Shown here: piece by piece, positions 21,982 to 33,351 of the stretch | Layout of the letters: each line of letters starts with the position of its first letter | Position numbering within the stretch: position 1 is the first letter of the stretch | Source of the DNA: Miscanthus floridulus | Taxonomy: Eukaryota; Streptophyta; Magnoliopsida; Poales; Poaceae | Direction of reading: 5' to 3' | Length of the DNA: 64,000 nt | NCBI RefSeq assembly: GCF_019320115.1 | Contig: NC_089584.1 | Location: 106,657,799 to 106,721,798 of the forward strand | Translations under genes and position numbers: made by a program | Notes under the pieces: generated by a model | Database searches by the model: none | Told to the model about the DNA's origin: nothing | Seen by the model: the letters and a program-made list of their open reading frames with translations, nothing else

Positions 21982-22620
21982 GGGTGTTAGCTTATTAGCT
22001 ACCCTCATCGGCGGGCTCAAGCATCTTTTCAGCTCTTTTGCTCTTAGCCAGTATGCCCAGGCGTAATTTAAGCCATTTTGCTTTTTGGATCGGGTGTTAG
22101 CTTATTAGCTACCCTCATCGGCGGGCTCAAGCATCTTTTTAGCTCTTTTGCTCTTAGCCGGTATGCTCAGGCATAATTTTAGTCATTTTGCTTTTTGGTT
22201 TGGGTGTTAGCTTATTAGCTACCCTCATTGGTGGGCTCAAGCATCTTTTTAGCTATTTTGCTCTCAGCCGGTATGCTCAGGCATAATTTCAGCCGTTTTG
22301 TTTTTTGGTTTGGGTGTTAGCTTATTAGCTACCCTCATCGGTGGGCTTAAGCATCTTTTCAGCTCTTTTGCTCTCAGCCGGTATGCTCAGGCATAATTTT
22401 AGTAGTTTTGTTTTTTGGTTTAGGTGTTAGCTTATTAGCTACCCTCATCAGCGGGCTCAAGCATCTTTTTAGCTCTTTTGCTCTCAGCTGGTATGCTTAG
22501 GCATTATTTCAGCTGTTTTGCTTTTTGGTTTGGGTGTTAGCTTATTAGCTACCCTCATCGGCGGGCTCAAGCATCTTTTCAGCTCTTTTGCTCTCAGCCG
22601 GTGTGTTTAGTGAAAACAAC
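21982..22620 (+). repeat. 110-bp tandem array, 6 copies
   Basis: The marker GGTGTTAGCTTATTAGCTAC starts near 21982, 22092, 22202, 22312, 22422 and 22532, exactly 110 bp apart. Copies differ by a few substitutions and no indels. It lies between the antisense ORF and the integrase region of the middle gypsy element. Confidence 0.9.
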
Positions 22621-22770
22621 TCAAGAAAAGTCGTAATAAGTCATATGTTGTCGAGGAACATCATCTTTATTGATCATGAATGTTTACATGCTTAGTGAAA
22701 ATAACTGGTGGAAAGCCATAATAAGACATACGTTGTCGAGGAACACCCTCTTTATTGATCATTAACGTTG
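22600..22770 (+). repeat. Tandem duplication of about 80 bp
   Basis: Two copies carry GAAAAYAACT, then AATAAG(T/A)CATA(T/C)GTTGTCGAGGAACA and CTTTATTGATCAT. Directly follows the 110-bp array. Confidence 0.7.
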
Positions 22771-22869
22771 ATCTCTAGTGGCTTGTATATAGATCCTTCA
22801 TTGTGTTGTTTTCATGCGTAGAATCTTCTTAGTTGGCTAATGTGCTATGTATTGTTGACTTCTTTTCCA

Positions 22870-24290
22870 TCTTTAGTTATCAACTTATACGTGCCTGGTC
22901 CGGTGACTTTTGTGACAATAAAAGGACCTTCCCATGGACTGAGTAGTTTATGGCGTCCATTAGTTTTTTATATCCTTCTTAGTACTAGGTCTCCGATTTG
23001 GAGTGATCGAGGCTAGGTATTCTTGTTGTAGTGGCGTCTTAAACCTTAGAGGTATCTTGCTGATTGAAGGGTAGCATTTACTCTGACTTCTTCTGTACTG
23101 TCGAGTTCTAATCTTCAGGTGTGTTCTACTTCTCTTTCGTCATATTATTCTATCCTTGGTGACGTCCATATCAAGTCAGCAGATAGTACAACTTTTGATC
23201 CATAAACTAGGAAGAAAGGTGAATATTTGGTGGCTCTGCTTATTTGAGTTCATAGCCCCCATACTACTTTGGGTAATTCTTCAATCCATTTGGATCCATA
23301 GTCCACTAGTTCTTCATACAATCTTGGTTTTAATCCGGCTAGTATGAGTCCATTAGCCCTTTCTACTTATCCATTGGCTTTTGGATGTACAACTAATGCG
23401 TAATCTATGCTGAAGCCGCAATCTTGGGCCCAACTTTGGAATTCTGTAGCTATAAAGGGAGAACCCAAATCTATGATGATTCGATTGGGCATGCCGAAAT
23501 GGTGCATAATGTCTTGGATGAACTCGACTGCTTTGGCTGCGCTGTATTTTGTGAGTGGTTTGTATTCAATTCACTTGGTGAACTTGTCAATTGCTACAAA
23601 GATGTACTCGAAACCGCCCTTTGCTTTCTTGAGAGGTCCTACTTGATCCAGCCCCTAGTAGGAGAAAGGCCAAGCAGGTGGGATGCAGATGAGGTTGTGA
23701 GTTGGTACATGAGCTTGTCTTGCAAACATTTGACAACCTTTGCATTTTCTAACAAGTTCTTCTACGTCTTTCAAAGCGGTTGGCCAGTAGAATCTAGTGT
23801 GGAATGCTTTGCCGACTAGTGTTCTTGAAGTGGCATGATTTCCACAGCAACCTGAGTGTATTTCTTCTAAGATTTCTTTGCCTTTTTCAAATGAGACACA
23901 TTTTAGGAGTACCCCTGAAGATGCAGCTCTTCTATATAGTTTGTCCCCTACTAGGACGTAGTTCTTGCTTCTACGAACAACTTAGGTAGCCTCTGCTTTA
24001 TCTGCTGGCAACTTATTCTTTTTGATGTAATCGATAAAAACCTAGGTCCATGAGGTGGTGATTACCAAAATCTAGGTGCTTTTAGCTGGGAGTTCAGGGG
24101 TTATCTCACTGGGTTGTTTGATAGAGGGAGCTCATAACTCCTCTATGAATACACCGGGTGGGACCTTCGCCCTATCCGATCCGAGCTTGGCAAGGACGTC
24201 TGCCGCAATATTAGAATCGCACAGGACATGTAGAATTTCCAATCCTTGAAAATGTTTCTCGAGTTTTCATATTTTGGCACAGTAAGCGCC
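22870..24290 (-). pseudogene. Integrase region of the middle gypsy element
   Basis: Read on the minus strand from about 24290 down. A zinc-binding CKGCQMFARQAHVP segment lies near 23690-23760. The catalytic core follows: first Asp in LDQVGPL near 23630, second Asp in IIIDLGSP near 23470, and Glu in VERANGL near 23365. This is the retroviral-type integrase that joins element DNA to the chromosome. At least two stops interrupt it (TGA before IEYK; TAA before VERANG). The frame is otherwise readable without large gaps. Confidence 0.8.
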
Positions 24291-24300
24291 CATGTTTTCT

Positions 24301-24876
24301 TTAGTGCAGTCCCAATCTTTGTTGACTTGGTTGACGACCACTACCGAATCGCCATATACGAGTAATCGCTGATTCCAAGGGTAATTGCCACTCGAAGCCC
24401 ATGGATGAAGGCTTCGTATTCTGCTTCATTATTTGTAGCTTGCCATAATATCTGAAGAACATATTTGAGTTGTTTTCCGTCTGGAGAGATGAAGAGAACG
24501 CCTGCACTGGCTCCGCTTAGCTTGAGTGATCCATCAAAGTACATCTTCCAATGGTCAAGGATGGTATTTGACATAGGTTATTGAATTTCTGCCACTTGGT
24601 AACAAAATCGGCAAGGGCTTGAGATTTAATTGCCTTCCATGGGGTGAAATCAATATTGAGAGCACCAAGTTCAACTGCCCACTTAGATATCCGCCCTATT
24701 GCATCTCTATTATGTAGGATGCCTTCGAGTGGGAAATCTATCACCACAGTAATCTTGTGGCTTTCAAAATAGTGGCGAAGCTTGCGTGAAGTGATCAGGA
24801 GAGCGTAGAGTAGTTTTTGCACATACGAGTACCGAATTTTTAATTCTGACAGTACTTCGCTGATGTAGTATACTAG
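24301..24876 (-). pseudogene. RNase H domains of the middle gypsy element, downstream half
   Basis: Contains the end of the first RNase H (KLLYALLITSRKLRHYFESHKI, then ISKWAVELG and ALADFV). The start of a second RNase H-like domain (MYFDGSLKLSGASAGVLFISPDG, then NNEAEYEA) follows, the dual arrangement known from Tat elements. The catalytic Asp of FDGS and the Glu of NEAEYE are visible. The 5' half of the first RNase H lies at 35336-35621, separated by the copia insertion. Confidence 0.8.
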
Positions 24877-24881
24877 GCATT

Positions 24882-26837
24882 TGAAAGCTCTAGTTTGGTT
24901 TTGGTAAATTGATGAAACCCTAAGTGCTAACCTAGTTTATCAAGTGATCATGAGATAGGTAGCACATTCTAAGTGGTGAAGCAAATAAAGATCATAACAT
25001 GATGATGATGATACCATGATAATGATCAAGTGCTTGGACTTGGAAAGAAGAAAGAGAAAAATAAAAAGCTCAAGGCAAAGGTATAAACCATAGGAGCTAT
25101 TTTGTTTTGGTGATCACGACACTTAGAGAGTGTGATCACATTTAGGTTTGATAGTCGTACTATTAAGAGGGGTGAAACTCGTATCGGAATGCGGTTATCA
25201 AAGTGCCACTAGATGCTCTAACTCATTGCATATGCATTTAGGATCTAGTGGAGTGCTAACACCCTTGAAAATATTTGTGAAAATATGCTAACACATGTGC
25301 ACAAGGTAATACACTTAGTGGTTGGCACATTTGAGCAAGGGTGAAGAAGATAGAGTTAAAGAGGAGTTAGTCGCGCTGGTTACAGAGTGACCAGACGCAT
25401 CCGGTATGGTGAACGGACACGTCCGGTATTTTGGCGATAAACTCAGCGACCGGACGTGTTTAGTCGCCACACCGGACGTGTTCGGTGTGAATCTGAAAAG
25501 ACAGTATACGACAGAGCAGCCGATAGGACACTAGCAGCGTCCGGTCCGGTATCACCGGACACGTTCGATCGGTCAAGGATGCTTACTGTAATCCACCGGA
25601 TGCTGAGGCTCAGTGTCTGGTCGTTTTCTAGCAGACACATCTAGTCGGCCTGGTGGCTTATTGGACTCGACCGGACTCGGTGGCTCAGCGTCTAGTCGTT
25701 TGTAGTTCTACATCTGGTGTGAGCGTCCAGTCATCGGCAGATTAAGTAGCAACGGCTATGTTGGTTTGAACTGGACATGTGGCAGCCTAGGGGCTACCGG
25801 ACATGTCCGGTATTCACGACCGGAGCATCCGGTGCTGCATCCAGTCAGTTGGACTAGAGCGTCCGGCCAGCCCGTGTTATGCCCAGTGAAGGGGTATAAC
25901 GGCTCTATTTCATGGGGGCTTCTATTTAAGCCCCATGGCCAGCTGTAGCTCACAACCTTTGGCCATTTTCATTGACATATCAACCTTGTGAGCTTAGCCA
26001 AAGCCCTCCCACTCATCTCCATCATTGATTCATCATCATAGTGAGATTGGGAGTGAATCCAAGTGCATTGCTTGAGTGTTTGCATCTAGAGGCACTTGAT
26101 GTTCATGTTTCACTACGGGTTTCGCTTGTTACTCTTGGTGGTTGCTGCCACCTAGACGGTTTGGAGCAGCGAGGATCGTTGAGCGGAGGGTGGTGATTGT
26201 CTCCAGCTCTAATCATGGTGATTGTGAGGGATTCTTAACTTTTCCCCGGCAGAGAACCAAAAGGTACTCTAGTGGATTGCTCGTGGCTTGTGTGATCCTC
26301 ATCTTGTGTTGGTTGTGCGGCACCCTATTGAGGGTTTGGCGTGTGAAGCCAATTAGTACATGAACCTCCAAGTGAGTGAATCGTCACAATGAAGACTAGC
26401 TTGCTAGCAAGCAAGTGAACCTCAGAAAAAAAATCATTGTGTTCATCATTGATTCTGAGGTGTTTGGTCTTCATTGTTATTCATCCTTATGATTGATTGA
26501 TTCCTTCATCTACATGGCGGTATAACCTTCTTGGTCACTCTCTTTACTTTACCGCAAACTAGTTGTCAAGCTCTTTAGTGTAGCTAGTTGTGAGAGCTTG
26601 CTTGCTTGGTTGGTGTGGCTCTTTAGTTAGCCTTTGAGAGCACACTAACATAGGGTAGTGTCATAACTATTGAGTGAATAGATACTATCTAAACTAGAAT
26701 TGTGGTAGGTGGCTTGCATTTTGAGTAGGCTAGCGCAACACTTGCTTAGCCTCATAATTGTCTAACCATTTTGTTAAGTGTTGTTGTAGAAATTTTTATT
26801 AGGCTATTCACCCCTCTCTAGCCATTAGGACCTTCCA
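24882..26837 (+). repeat. 5' LTR of the inner copia element
   Basis: Begins TGAAAGCTCTAG and ends CCTTCCA. Contains a dense cluster of CCGGACRTGTCCGGT-like words at about 25390-25890 and a TATA-like TATTTAAG at 25923-25930. 22 bp shorter than the 3' LTR because of one missing unit in the CCGGAC cluster near 25810. Confidence 0.93.
25390..25890 (+). promoter_or_regulatory. Cluster of palindromic CCGGAC...GTCCGG motifs upstream of LTR TATA
   Basis: More than a dozen CCGGAC, GTCCGGT or one-mismatch variants lie in 500 bp, ending just upstream of TATTTAAG at 25923. Several pairs form short palindromes such as CCGGACATGTCCGG. The same cluster is at about 33850-34345 in the other LTR. Conserved palindromic motifs in Sirevirus LTRs upstream of the core promoter are described in the literature; a regulatory role here is inference. 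Confidence 0.55.
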
Positions 26838-26894
26838 AGTGGTATTGGAGCCGAGGTCACCGTTATTTGAGGCTTAACAACCTTAGGTGTTAAA

Positions 26895-28931
26895 ATGGCT
26901 CAAATCAACAACACCAAGAAGCCACCCCAATTTGATGGCTCCAACTATCCCTATTGGAAGGCCAAGATGACAACTTATATTAAATCAATCAATAGGAAGG
27001 TTTGGAAGGTGGTAGAAACAAAAATTGAGATTGAAGATCCGGAGAATCCCACCGCGGCCGAAGAAGTACTTCTCCAAAATAATGGCATTGCTCTAAGTGC
27101 TATTCATGATGCAATTGATGAAAGAACATTTGGGCAAGTCAAAAATATTGAGATGGCTCATGAGGCATGGAAGAAGTTGGAAGAGTCATTTGAGGGCACT
27201 CAAGCCATGAAGGGTGCAAAGGCTTACATTCTCAAAGAAAAGTTTGCAAGCTTCAAGATGAAGGATGATGAGAGTGTGCCAGAGATGTTCCATAGGCTTT
27301 AAGTGCTTATTAATGATCTCAAAGCACTTGGAGAAGAAGTGAAGGATAAGGACTTCTCCCACAAGTTCTTGAGATGCTTACCTTCAAGATTTGGCAGATT
27401 GGTCACTATTCTAGTGAGGAGTGGTTTAGACACTATGACACCAAACCAAGTATTGGGAGATATAATGACCGATGATACATATAGAGATGATGATGAGAAG
27501 GAAGAAAAGAAGGAGAAGAAAGATGAGAAGAAGGATGAGAAGAAGAAGAGTGTGGCATTCAAGGCCACATTATCCAAGGGCAAAGCAAAGCAAGAAACAT
27601 CAAGTGAAGAAGATGAATCATGGCATGATGATGATGATGAGAAGATGGCTCTATTTGTCAAGAGATTTGGCAAGTTCATAGTGAAGAAGGGCTACCGAGC
27701 TAGAAGAAAGAAGTCTTCATCTAAGAACAAAGAAGAGTCAAGAAGGTGCTTCAAGTGTGGAAGCAAAGATCATCTTGTTGCTCAATGCCCATACAATAGT
27801 GACAATGATGATGACAACAAGAAGAACAAGAAGGACAAGAAGGAAAAGAAAGAGAAGAAGAACAAAATGGCATTCAAGAAGAAGAAGGGTGGTTTATATG
27901 TAGTCACTTGGGATAGTGATGCTTCCTCAAGTGATGATGATGATAGTGATGATCACAAGACCACCAAGAAGAAGGTTCTTGCAAGCATTGCCATCAATGA
28001 GAAGCCTTCTCTCTTCGAATCTTCATTATGCTTCATGGCTAAGGCCACTAAGGTATAATCTTGTGATGATGAAAGTGATGAACATGTTGATGATAATGAA
28101 CATGAAAATGAAAATGATAGTGATAGTGATGATGATGAACCTACTAAGGATGAATTAATTGACATGCTAGAAGATGCTAGAGAACACTTTGATATCAAAA
28201 GAAGGGAATGCAAAAGCTTACGTAAGGAACTAAAAGCCCTTAAGAAAGCCTTTGATGAGCTCAATGCATCTCATGAGAGGCTAGAGGAAGCCAATGAGAA
28301 GGTTGGCAAAGCTCACAAAAAGCTTGAAAAGGCTCATTCCTCTTTGCTTGATGAGCAAAATAAAAAGAAGCATGTTGAAACTTACAATGTAGGTTTAACT
28401 TGTGACATAATTGATGAATCACTATCTATGCCTATCATTGTTGCTCCTACTAACCCTTCTTGTAGCACTTTCACTTCTACCTCATCTAGTAGTGATGGTC
28501 TCACTTGTGATGCCTCACTAGTGGTTGAGAATGAGAACCTCAAGGAGGTCACTAAGCTCACTCACACCTTAGCTAAGGCTTATGGTGGTGAGGACCACTT
28601 GCTTATGTGCTTGGGTAGCCAAAGAGCTTCTCTCTATAAAGAGGGATTGGGCTATACCTCCAAGAAAGGTAAGGCGGCCTTTGCTCCTCACAAGACTAGT
28701 TTTGTGAAGAACAATGGTCGGTTTTGCACTAGTTGTAAGCAAGTTGGTCATAAAGAGCAAGAGTGCAAAAATAAGAGTAAAAATACTAATGTATCCTCCC
28801 TTAAGCTTGATTCATGCTATATGCTTACTAAGGATACAAATGGTGTGAAGGCTAAGTTCATTGGTAAACCATGGATGGGCTCAAAGAAGAAAGCTATTTG
28901 GGTACCAAAGAGCTTAGTGACTAACCTTTAA
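26895..28931 (+). pseudogene. gag of the inner copia element
   Basis: One frame from the ATG at 26895 to the TAA at 28929-28931, interrupted by stops at 27300-27302 and 28056-28058. N-terminal part: PPQFDGSNYPYWKAKM, the usual copia gag start. A Lys/Glu/Asp-rich middle follows, then a zinc knuckle CFKCGSKDHLVAQC near 27750. After an Asp/Glu-rich stretch and a coiled-coil-like segment (28164-28380) there is a second knuckle CTSCKQVGHKEQEC near 28726. Gag packages the element RNA in a virus-like particle. Both stops fit a single C-to-T change in a Gln codon. The long C-terminal extension suits Sireviruses. Confidence 0.85.
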
Positions 28932-28977
28932 GGACCCAAGCAAGTTTAGGTACCCAAAAGTAATTGATCTTCTTTTG

Positions 28978-31900
28978 TAGGTCAATTACAAAGCCAGAGG
29001 AAGGCATTGGGTTCTTGATAGTGGGTGCACTCAACACATGACTGGTGATGCAAGAATGTTCAACTCAATCAACACCAATGGCAATGATGGTTATAATAGT
29101 ATCACATTTGGTGACAATGGCAAAGGCAAGGTTAAAGGGCTTGGTAAGATTACAATATCAAATGACATGAGCATATCCAATGTGTTGCTAGTAGAGAGCT
29201 TGAACTTCAATTTGCTATCCGTGGCACAATTGTGTGATCTTGGATTCAAATGCATATTTGGGGTAGATGATGTAGAAATCATAAGTGTAGATGGCTCTAA
29301 TTTGATCTTCAAAGGTTTTAGATATGAGAATCTATACTTGATTGATTTCAATGCTAGTGAAGCTAAATTATCTACATGCCTATTCACTAAGTCTAGCATG
29401 GGTTGGTTATGGCATAGAAGGCTTGGTCATGTTGGAATGAAACAATTGAATAGATTGGTTAAGCATGACTTGGTTAGAGGCTTGAAAGATGTTGTGTTTA
29501 AAAAAGATAAGCTTTGTAGCTCTTGTTAAGCCGGCAAACAAGTTGGAAACACCCATCCTAAGAAAAGCATGATGAGCACTAGTAAAGCATTTGAGTTATT
29601 GCACATGGATTTGTTTGGGCCAATACAATATACTAGCATTGGTGGTAACAAGTATGGCTTTGTGATAGTGGATGACTACACTAGATACACATGGGTATTC
29701 TTTCTAGTGGACAAAAGTGATGTGTTTGCAACATTCAAATCATTTGTCAAGGGCATTCACAATGAGTTTGAAACAACCATCAAGAAAGTTAGAAGTGACA
29801 ATGGTAGTGCGTTCAAGAACACTAGAATTGATGAGTTGTGTGATGAATTTGGAATTAGACATCAATTCTTGGCTAAGTACACACCCTAATCAAATAGCCT
29901 TGTTGAGAGAAAGAATAGAACACTTATTGATATGGCAAGGTCTATGCTTAGTGAGTACAATGCGAGTCAATCTTTTTGGGCCAAAGCTATCAACATGGCT
30001 TGCTATTGTAGCAACCGCCTCTATTGTCACCCATTGAAAGAGAAGACACCATATGAGCTCTTGAATGGTAGAAAGCCAAACATTGCATATTTTTGGGTCT
30101 TTGGTTGCAAATGCTATATCTTGAAGAAAGGTACAAGATTGGGCAAGTTTGACAAGAAGTGTGATGAAGGATTCCTACTTGGCTATTCCACTACAAAAGC
30201 AAAGCATATAGAGTATGGAATTTGGATAGTGGTACTCTTGAGGAAGTTCATGATGTTTAATTTGATGAAACCAAGGGTTCACAAGTAGAGAATGAGAACT
30301 TGGAAGATGTTAGAGGCATTCAACTTTCAAATGCGATGAAGAACATGGATATTGGTGAATTGAGGCCTAGGCAAGTGAATGATGATGAAGATGACCAAGT
30401 GCAAGTGCTCTCTAACTCAAATGTGCAAGATGATACAAATCAAGTTAGTACAAGTGGATCTCATGATAATGAACAAGATCAAGTGGCTAGTACATCATCT
30501 CAACCCAATGATCAAGCAAGTGTAAGCAATCAAGTTACAATCCTCCAACCAACCAATATTGCAAGAGATTATCCATTGGACACTATCATTGGTGATATTT
30601 TCAAGAGGTGTACAAACAAGATCAAGATTAACATCATTTTGTGAACACTTCTTATTTGTGTCATCTATTAAACCAAAGAAGATAGATGAAGCTTTGAAGG
30701 ATGATGATTGGGTGAATGCTATGCATGAAGAATTGAATAACTTCACAAGAAATCAAGTATGGGAGTTGGTAGAAAGACCAAAGGGACACAATGTGATTGG
30801 AACCAAATGGGTCTTTAGAAACAAGCAAGATCAAGATGGGATAGTAGTAAGGAACAAAGCAAGATTAGTAGCACAAGGCTATACACAAGTTGAAGGTCTT
30901 GACTTTGGTGAAACATATGCCCTGGTTGCTAGATTAGAAGCAATAAGAATCTTGCTAGCCTATGCTTGTGCCCACAACATCAAGCTCTATCAAATGGATA
31001 TTAAGAGTGCATTTCTCAATGGCTACATCAATAAAGAAGTATATGTTGAGCAACCTCTCGGTTTTGAAGATGACAAGCCCAACCATGTGTACAAGTTGAA
31101 GAAGGCATTGTATGGCTTGAAGCAAGCACCTAGAGCATGGTATGAGAGACTGAGGGATTTCCTACTCTCTAAAGGGTTCACAATGGGCAAGGTTGACACC
31201 ACTCTTTTCATCAAGAAGATTGGAAAAGATCTATTTATATTGCAAATCTATGTAGATGACATCATATTTGGATCAACAAATCAAGATTTTTGTGATGAGT
31301 TTGGAAAGATGATGGATAATGAGTTTGAGACGTCCATGATTGGAGAGTTGAGTTACTTTCTTGGTCTTCAAATCAAGAAATTGAAGAATGGTACTTTTGT
31401 AAGTCAAGGCAAGTATATCAAGGACATGATCAAGAAATTTGGCATGTGTGATAGTAAAGTCATTAGCACACCAATGGGAACCAATGGCAACTTGGATAGT
31501 GATGCAAGTGGAAATATGGTGGATCAAAAGTTGTATCGGTCTATGATTGGAAGCCTACTCTATGTGACCGCATCAAGGCCGGATATCATGTTTAGTGTAT
31601 GCATGTATGCAAGATTTCAAGCCTCACCAAGAGAAAGTCATTTGAAGGCTACAAAGAGAATATTGAGGTACTTGAAGCATACACCAAATGTTGGTTTGTG
31701 GTATCCCAAAGGAGCAAAGTTTGAGCTAGTTGGTTACTTCGACTCGGATTATGCGAGATGCAAGGTTGAAAGGAAGAGCACCTCGGGCACATGTCAATTG
31801 TTGGAAAGATCACTTATTTCATGGTCATCAAAGAAGCAAAATAGTGTTGCATTATCAACCGCCGAAGCCGAATACATATCCGCCAGTAGTTGTTGTGCAC

Positions 31901-32202
31901 AAATACTTTGGATGAAGGCCACTTTATGTGACTTTGGAATCAAGTTCAAGAAAGTGCCATTGCTATGTGACAATGAGAGTGCAATCAAGTTAACCAACAA
32001 TCCGGTTCAACATGCAAGAACAAAGCACATTGATGTCCACCACCATTTCATAAGAGATCACCAACAAAAAGGGGATATTTGCATTGAGAGTATAGGCACC
32101 GAAGATCAACTTGCCGATATATTCACCAAGCCATTGGATGAGAAAAGGTTTTGCAAGCTAAGGAATGAGTTGAACATGTTGGATTTCTCAAATATGTGTT
32201 GA
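28978..32202 (+). pseudogene. pol of the inner copia element (protease, integrase, RT, RNase H)
   Basis: Protease active site DSG at about 29019 (VLDSGCTQHMTG). Integrase zinc region (LWHRRLGH, then CSSC) at 29410-29530, then catalytic residues in HMDLFGP (29603), VRSDNGSAF (29790) and VERKNRT (29904). RT with QMDIKSAFLNG (30992), YGLKQAPRAW (31110) and the YVDD catalytic motif (31250). RNase H with Asp in GYFDSDYA (31736) and STAEAEY (31857); the end is TGA at 32200-32202. Breaks: TAA after CSSC (29527-29529), TAA after KYTP (29887-29889), a frameshift near 30225 and another near 30590. The RT-RNase H half is one open frame of over 500 codons from about 30650. Confidence 0.88.
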
Positions 32203-33351
32203 TGCACTCCCACTCATATGACATGCCTCTCCTTCGAGCAATCTAAGGTAAAAGTTAATTGGTATGACATACATCTTTGCTAAGGACATAATTAGTGCAT
32301 CTAGTCACATTTTTAATTTTATTAGGACCTTTCAAGTGGTTCTATTTTATTAGGCTCATTCATGAAAATCAAATGATTTTGATGTTTATATGATATCACT
32401 ATTGCTTCTATGCTTGATTTGATCTAGTGATAGCATATGACATGTTTATGGGCTTGTAAACCTAGTGTTTGATCTAGAAAATGAGCTCTAAGTGTTTAAC
32501 TCAACATGGTACAAGATAACCCTTATTTGGAGGTATGAAGAAGCTTATCCTTGGATCAAACCGAGTTAAATATCTTTGACAAATGATCTAGATTGGACCA
32601 AATTTGAGAAAATGATCCTCACCCCCATTGATTGACATTGATAATCTCAACCCTACAAGTAATACTATCTATATTTTGAACCTTTGTGGTCATTGATGAC
32701 AAAGGGGGAGAGAAACAAAGACAGTAGTAAAAATAGTGAAAAAGGGGAGAAATATCATAAAGGGAGAAAAACATAAAGATATCTTGATATATGACATAGG
32801 GGGAGAGATATGACAAAGGAAAGGGATTAACTAAAATTTTGAGCACACAAGTAGGGGGAGCAAGCTCATAAACTTGTATGGTGCATTTGAATATGCATTT
32901 CATATGTTTGCTTGCATGGCATAAGTTCTAAATTTAAAATATCCATGCTTGTGTGATGTATGCTAGTTGTTAGAATTGAATGATGAAATGAAATCACTAG
33001 ATAACTTTCATTTCCAAATATTTCCAAGTGGTATTGAGCTAACCATGGTGCTAAGGATGGTATATTGGTGCACTCCGATTGGTATCACGCTTCAAAGGTC
33101 CATCTTTTACACCTTAGCATCATTTGGTAGATATTGTCTCCTATATTTCCTATCTAAGCATATATGCAAGCTACAATCCAAACTCTTAGCACATATATAG
33201 GGGGAGCAATTGCTACCATTTAGGGTTCAAGAAACTTGTCCATATCCTTTTACACATGATAAATATACTTGGACAAGCAACATGGATTAAATTGAATTTC
33301 AATTCATATCTTTGTATAAGGGTTGTCATCAATTACCAAAAAGGGGGAGAT
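32203..33351 (+). other. 3' non-coding region with repeated polypurine tracts
   Basis: GGGGGAG or GGGGAG runs occur near 32704, 32743, 32793, 32854, 33200 and 33344, the last one directly before the 3' LTR as the functional polypurine tract. Multiplied polypurine tracts in this region are a reported Sirevirus trait. No envelope-like gene is seen. Confidence 0.7.

Noticed and set aside
27299..27679. Minus-strand Ser/Phe-rich ORF of 126 codons
   Set aside because: Antisense of the Lys/Glu/Asp-rich middle of the copia gag.
32203..33351. Envelope-like gene downstream of the copia pol
   Set aside because: Some Sireviruses carry one, but this region has only short open frames and repeated polypurine tracts, with no membrane-protein-like frame.
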